From Massilia endophytica (lineage in GTDB: Bacteria; Pseudomonadota; Gammaproteobacteria; Burkholderiales; Burkholderiaceae_D): DNA of 64,000 nucleotides. This document shows, one piece after another, positions 61,033 to 64,000 of this stretch; position 1 is the first letter of the stretch, and every line of letters begins with the position of its first letter. Under the pieces are notes generated by a model that did no database searches, was not told where the DNA came from, and saw nothing but the letters and a program-made list of their open reading frames with translations. The DNA is taken from the NCBI RefSeq assembly GCF_021165955.1, contig NZ_CP088952.1, positions 1,054,001 to 1,118,000 of the forward strand. Reading direction: 5' to 3'. A program made the position numbers and the translations under genes.

Positions 61033-62229
61033 ATGGACCAGCCGCCTCGCCACGTCCCCCTTGCCGAACCGGATGACGCCCTGGAGGCCGGCGCCGGCGC
61101 ACCGGCGGAGATCCTGGGCGGCGCCCAGCTGCGCCTGCCGCTGCACGTCAACGCGCGCGGGCTCGCGCTGGGCATCATCGCCACCGTGGCCTTCCTGTAC
61201 GCGGTCCAGTGGGCCAAGAATTTCCTCGTGCCCCTGCTGCTGGGCATTCTCATCGCCTATACCCTCAATCCCCTCGTCGTCTGGCTGGAGCGCCTGCGCA
61301 TTCCGCGCGCTGCAGGCTCGACCCTCGTCACGGGCGCCATCCTCCTGGGCTCGGCCATGATGATGGACAGGGTGCACGGCGAATTCCAGAACATCGTCGA
61401 AGAGCTGCCCACCATCAGCCACAAGGTTTCCAAGCTGCTGGCCACGACCACCAGCAGCAGCACCAGCACCATCCAGCGCATCCAGGCCGTGGCCAACGAG
61501 ATCGAGCAGGCGACCGCCGGGGCGCAGGCGAAGCGCCAGGCCAGGCGCGCGGCGCCCCCGGCGGCCGACACGGGCGGCAGCATCAAGGTCATCGACTGGA
61601 TCTGGGCCGGTTCGCGCGGGCTGGTGGGCTTCCTGAGCCAGGCCACCATGGTCATCTTCCTCGTCTTCTTCCTGCTGCTCTCGGGCGACACCTTCAAGCG
61701 CAAGCTGGTGAAGCTGACCGGGCCTTCGCTGTCGAAGAAGAAGATCACCGTGCACATCCTGGAGGACATCAACAGCTCCATCCAGGCCTATATGTTCATG
61801 CTGCTGGTGACCAATGTTCTGCTGGCGCTGCTGATGTGGATCGCCCTGCGCAGCATCGGCCTGGAGAATGCGGGCGCCTGGGCCATCGTGGCCGGGCTGC
61901 TGCACATCATGCCTTACTTCGGGCCGCTCCTGATCACCAGCGCCACGGGCCTGGTGGCCTACCTGCAGTTCGAGTCCATCGAGATGGTGCTGCTGGTAAC
62001 GGGCGCCTCGCTGGCCATCGCCACCCTGGTGGGCACCTTCGTCACCACCCTCATGACGGGGCGCATCGCCCGCATGAACGCGGCGGCCGTGTTCGTGAGC
62101 CTGCTGTTCTGGGGCTGGCTGTGGGGCGTGTGGGGGCTGCTGCTCGGCGTGCCCGTGATCGTGATCGTCAAGGTGGTGGCCGAGCGGGTCGAGGGCATGG
62201 AAGTGGTCGCCGAACTCCTCGGCGAATAG
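61033..62229 (+). CDS. AI-2E family transporter (PerM-like)
   Basis: Polytopic inner-membrane protein of 398 residues with about eight helices (e.g. LLGILIAYTLNPLVVWLERL, AWAIVAGLLHIMPYFGPLLI, VSLLFWGWLWGVWGLLLGVP). The GLLHIMPYFGPL motif is typical of the AI-2E/PerM family, whose members export small molecules or solutes or, in some bacteria, act as Na+/H+ antiporters. It is single, convergent to the YihY gene with 1 base between stops. Confidence 0.92.
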   Translation: MDQPPRHVPLAEPDDALEAGAGAPAEILGGAQLRLPLHVNARGLALGIIATVAFLYAVQWAKNFLVPLLLGILIAYTLNPLVVWLERLRIPRAAGSTLVTGAILLGSAMMMDRVHGEFQNIVEELPTISHKVSKLLATTTSSSTSTIQRIQAVANEIEQATAGAQAKRQARRAAPPAADTGGSIKVIDWIWAGSRGLVGFLSQATMVIFLVFFLLLSGDTFKRKLVKLTGPSLSKKKITVHILEDINSSIQAYMFMLLVTNVLLALLMWIALRSIGLENAGAWAIVAGLLHIMPYFGPLLITSATGLVAYLQFESIEMVLLVTGASLAIATLVGTFVTTLMTGRIARMNAAAVFVSLLFWGWLWGVWGLLLGVPVIVIVKVVAERVEGMEVVAELLGE

Positions 62230-62230
62230 C

Positions 62231-63133
62231 TCAGACCTTCAGCCGCCCCTGTTCGTCGCGCGGATGGTGCCGCAGGCTGCCCAGCTGCAGCGCGTACTGG
62301 CGGGCGAACTCGGCGCCCAGGAAGAAGATCTGCGCCGAGTAATACACCCAGAGCAGCAGGGCGATCATGGAACCGGCCGCGCCGAAGCTGTTGGCCACGC
62401 CGCTGTTGCCGATGTAGAGGCCGATGGCGTATTTCCCCAGCGTGAACAGGAAGGCCGTCCCCAGGGCGCCGATGACGACGTCGCGCCAGGACAGCTTGAT
62501 CCGCGGCAGCATCTTGTAGATGACGGCGAACATGGCGGCGATCACGCAGAAGCTGATCATGTAGTTGACGAAGGTGAGCAGCATGGCCGTGTTCTGCCAG
62601 TAGCCGTTCCAGATCTTCTCCAGCACGGCGAGGGCGGCGCTGATGACCAGCGACACCAGCAGAAGGAAACCCAGCACGAGAATCATGCCGAAGGAGAGCA
62701 GGCGGGTGCGCACCGTGTCCCATACCGTGCCCGTGGTCAGGGGCGGAATCTCCCAGATGGTGTCAAGGCTGGACTTGAGTTCGGCAAAGGCGCTGGTGGC
62801 GCCGAAGAGCAGCAGGGCCCCGGCCACGATGGTGGCGATGCGGCCCTGTTCCTCGTTGTGGGCGCCCGCCAGGATCAGCTGGATCGCCTCCGCGCCCTGG
62901 GCGCCGACCAGGCCGCGCAGCTGCAGGAACAGCTCGCCCTGGGCGGCTTCCTTGCCGTAGAAGAAGCCCGCGATGGCGATCACCAGCACCAGGATGGGCG
63001 CGATCGAGAACAGGGTATAGAAGGCGAGGGCGGCGCCCTTGCTGGCGTCGCTGTGCTCGAACCACTCCGTGATGGCGCAATAGCCTACGCCGGGCAGCTT
63101 CTTGGCGAGGTGGGGAAGTTTTCTCCAGCTCAT
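62231..63133 (-). CDS. YihY/virulence factor BrkB-family membrane protein
   Basis: Inner-membrane protein of 300 residues with six helices. Family signatures are visible: DASKGAALAFYTLFSIAPIL, a central GKEAAQGELFLQLRG, then LSSFGMILVLGFLLLVSLVI-like, and IALLLWVYYSAQIFFLGAEF at the C-terminus. The start at 63133 follows GGAG; the in-frame extension to 63298 is not supported. The family's substrate is not settled (once annotated as ribonuclease BN in error). Confidence 0.92.
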   Translation of the reverse strand: MSWRKLPHLAKKLPGVGYCAITEWFEHSDASKGAALAFYTLFSIAPILVLVIAIAGFFYGKEAAQGELFLQLRGLVGAQGAEAIQLILAGAHNEEQGRIATIVAGALLLFGATSAFAELKSSLDTIWEIPPLTTGTVWDTVRTRLLSFGMILVLGFLLLVSLVISAALAVLEKIWNGYWQNTAMLLTFVNYMISFCVIAAMFAVIYKMLPRIKLSWRDVVIGALGTAFLFTLGKYAIGLYIGNSGVANSFGAAGSMIALLLWVYYSAQIFFLGAEFARQYALQLGSLRHHPRDEQGRLKV

Positions 63134-63156
63134 GGGTTTCTCCGAAAGTGAACAAA

Positions 63157-63186
63157 ACAAAAAGGGGCCTACGCCCCTTTTTGTTC
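63157..63186 (-). terminator. Terminator of the OmpA gene
   Basis: On the minus strand AAAAAGGGGC / GCCCCTTTTT (loop of three to four bases), followed by TTTTTGTTTTG. Confidence 0.88.
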
Positions 63187-63201
63187 CCGCCGGCAGGCGC
63201 C

Positions 63202-64000
63202 TTACTGCACGCGGCGTTCGACGGTGATCTGCTCCACTTCGACGCGGCGGTTCGGCTCCAGGCACTTGATCAGGTCCGAACGCTTCTTGTTGTTGCACTG
63301 AACAACAGGTTCGTCCTCGCCCTTGCCCTGGGTCGTCAGGCGGTCGGCGGCAATGCCCTTGCCCACCAGGTAGGCCTTGACCGAGTCCGCGCGGCGCAGC
63401 GAGAGCTTCTGGTTGTAGCTCTTGGAGCCGATGCGGTCCGCGTGGCCGGTGATGACGATGCCGCTCAGGCTGGGGTTCTCGTTCAGCAGGCGGGCGATGT
63501 CATCCAGCTTCGGCTGGTTCGGGTTCAGCTTGGCGCTGTCGAACTCGAACAGCTCGGTGGCCGACATGGTCACCTTCTCGAAGCGTGCTGGCGGCGGTGG
63601 CGGCGGTGGCGGCGGAGCCACTGGCGGCGGTGGCGGCGGCGGTTCGGCCGCGACCGGCGGCGGCGCGACCGGCGCCGGCGCCGGGGCGGCGCCCAGCAGG
63701 TAGTTGAAGCCCAGGTTCAGGTAGACATTGTTCGCGCTGGAGTGCGGGAAGGTGTCGCCGCGCAGGAAGCCGTGCACATTGCGCACGTCCGCCTGGAAGG
63801 ACCAGCGGTCGTTGATCGAGGACTGGAAGCCCAGGCCGGCGCTCAGGAACGGCGAGGTGCGGCGCGGCTGGCTGAAGCTCTGGAAGGGGTTGGCCTTGTC
63901 GCGCTCGGCGCCCAGGCCGACCAGGATGAAGGGGCGGAAGGTCTTGCGCGAGAACATATAGAGGGCGTCCAGGCCCACGGTCTGCTGCTCGTAGCGGGTG
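63202..64000 (-). CDS. ompA: OmpA-family outer-membrane protein (5' end outside window)
   Basis: C-terminal 266 or so residues of an OmpA-type porin. The visible N-terminal part is the end of an eight-stranded beta barrel (e.g. FRPFILVGLGAERD, NNVYLNLGFNYLLGA). A long Pro-rich hinge of almost pure Pro/Ala/Val follows (APAPVAPPPVAAEPPPPPPP region), then an OmpA-like peptidoglycan-binding domain (LFEFDSAKLNPNQ, GHADRIGSKSYNQKLSLRRA, PNRRVEVEQI). A Cys pair (VQCNNKKRSDLIKCLEPN) is typical for this subtype. The reading frame is open to the window end. Confidence 0.94.
   Translation of the reverse strand, partial: TRYEQQTVGLDALYMFSRKTFRPFILVGLGAERDKANPFQSFSQPRRTSPFLSAGLGFQSSINDRWSFQADVRNVHGFLRGDTFPHSSANNVYLNLGFNYLLGAAPAPAPVAPPPVAAEPPPPPPPVAPPPPPPPPPARFEKVTMSATELFEFDSAKLNPNQPKLDDIARLLNENPSLSGIVITGHADRIGSKSYNQKLSLRRADSVKAYLVGKGIAADRLTTQGKGEDEPVVQCNNKKRSDLIKCLEPNRRVEVEQITVERRVQ

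Overview
The window is a GC-rich (mid-60s %) chromosomal segment of a Gram-negative betaproteobacterium. It most resembles Oxalobacteraceae (Massilia, Janthinobacterium or Duganella type). This rests on gene content: ribH-nusB, a ubiD/SRP RNA/dnaX-ybaB-recR block, a beta-proteobacterial porin, many small glycine-zipper, BON, DUF883 and DUF4398 envelope proteins, and several GGDEF/EAL proteins. No phage, insertion sequence, CRISPR array or replication origin was recognised.

Layout. 1-7999: housekeeping genes (end of ribH, nusB, a lytic transglycosylase, ubiD, the 4.5S-type SRP RNA, a periplasmic protein, dnaX-ybaB-recR). 8000-19682: signalling, with a BarA-like hybrid kinase coupled to a REC-PAS-GGDEF-EAL protein, cstA-ybdD (pyruvate/peptide uptake) divergent from a Cache-domain kinase/LuxR regulator pair, and a second PAS-GGDEF-EAL protein. 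19733-24012: tRNA-Ser(TGA), then a loose set of accessory genes (unknown protein, SRAP/YedK, hicAB toxin-antitoxin, a membrane protein, a KfrA-like protein, a cold-shock protein). 24101-27529: iron uptake, a PepSY membrane protein divergent from a TonB-dependent receptor across a perfect Fur box. 27593-41952: metabolic and hypothetical genes, including a PAP2/diacylglycerol-kinase/phosphoesterase run, a phospholipase-D lipoprotein, a porin and a class IV aminotransferase.

41992-51037 and 58831-64000 read as an envelope and general stress block: OmpA-like lipoproteins, glycine-zipper proteins, BON proteins, AsmA, a ferritin-like protein, the DUF883/YqjE-type set, tiny membrane proteins, an AI-2E transporter and a YihY protein. 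Several of these genes share two palindromic upstream motifs and may form one regulon.

51136-57450 is the most unusual part, with lower GC. Two RHS-repeat proteins are encoded as translationally coupled halves, each with its own N-terminal export signal. The second ends in a 134-residue domain that looks like a circularly permuted papain-fold (NlpC/P60-LRAT type) toxin. It is followed by an overlapping small membrane protein (immunity candidate), a frameshifted remnant of a paralogue of that membrane protein, and two further exported or anchored hypothetical proteins.
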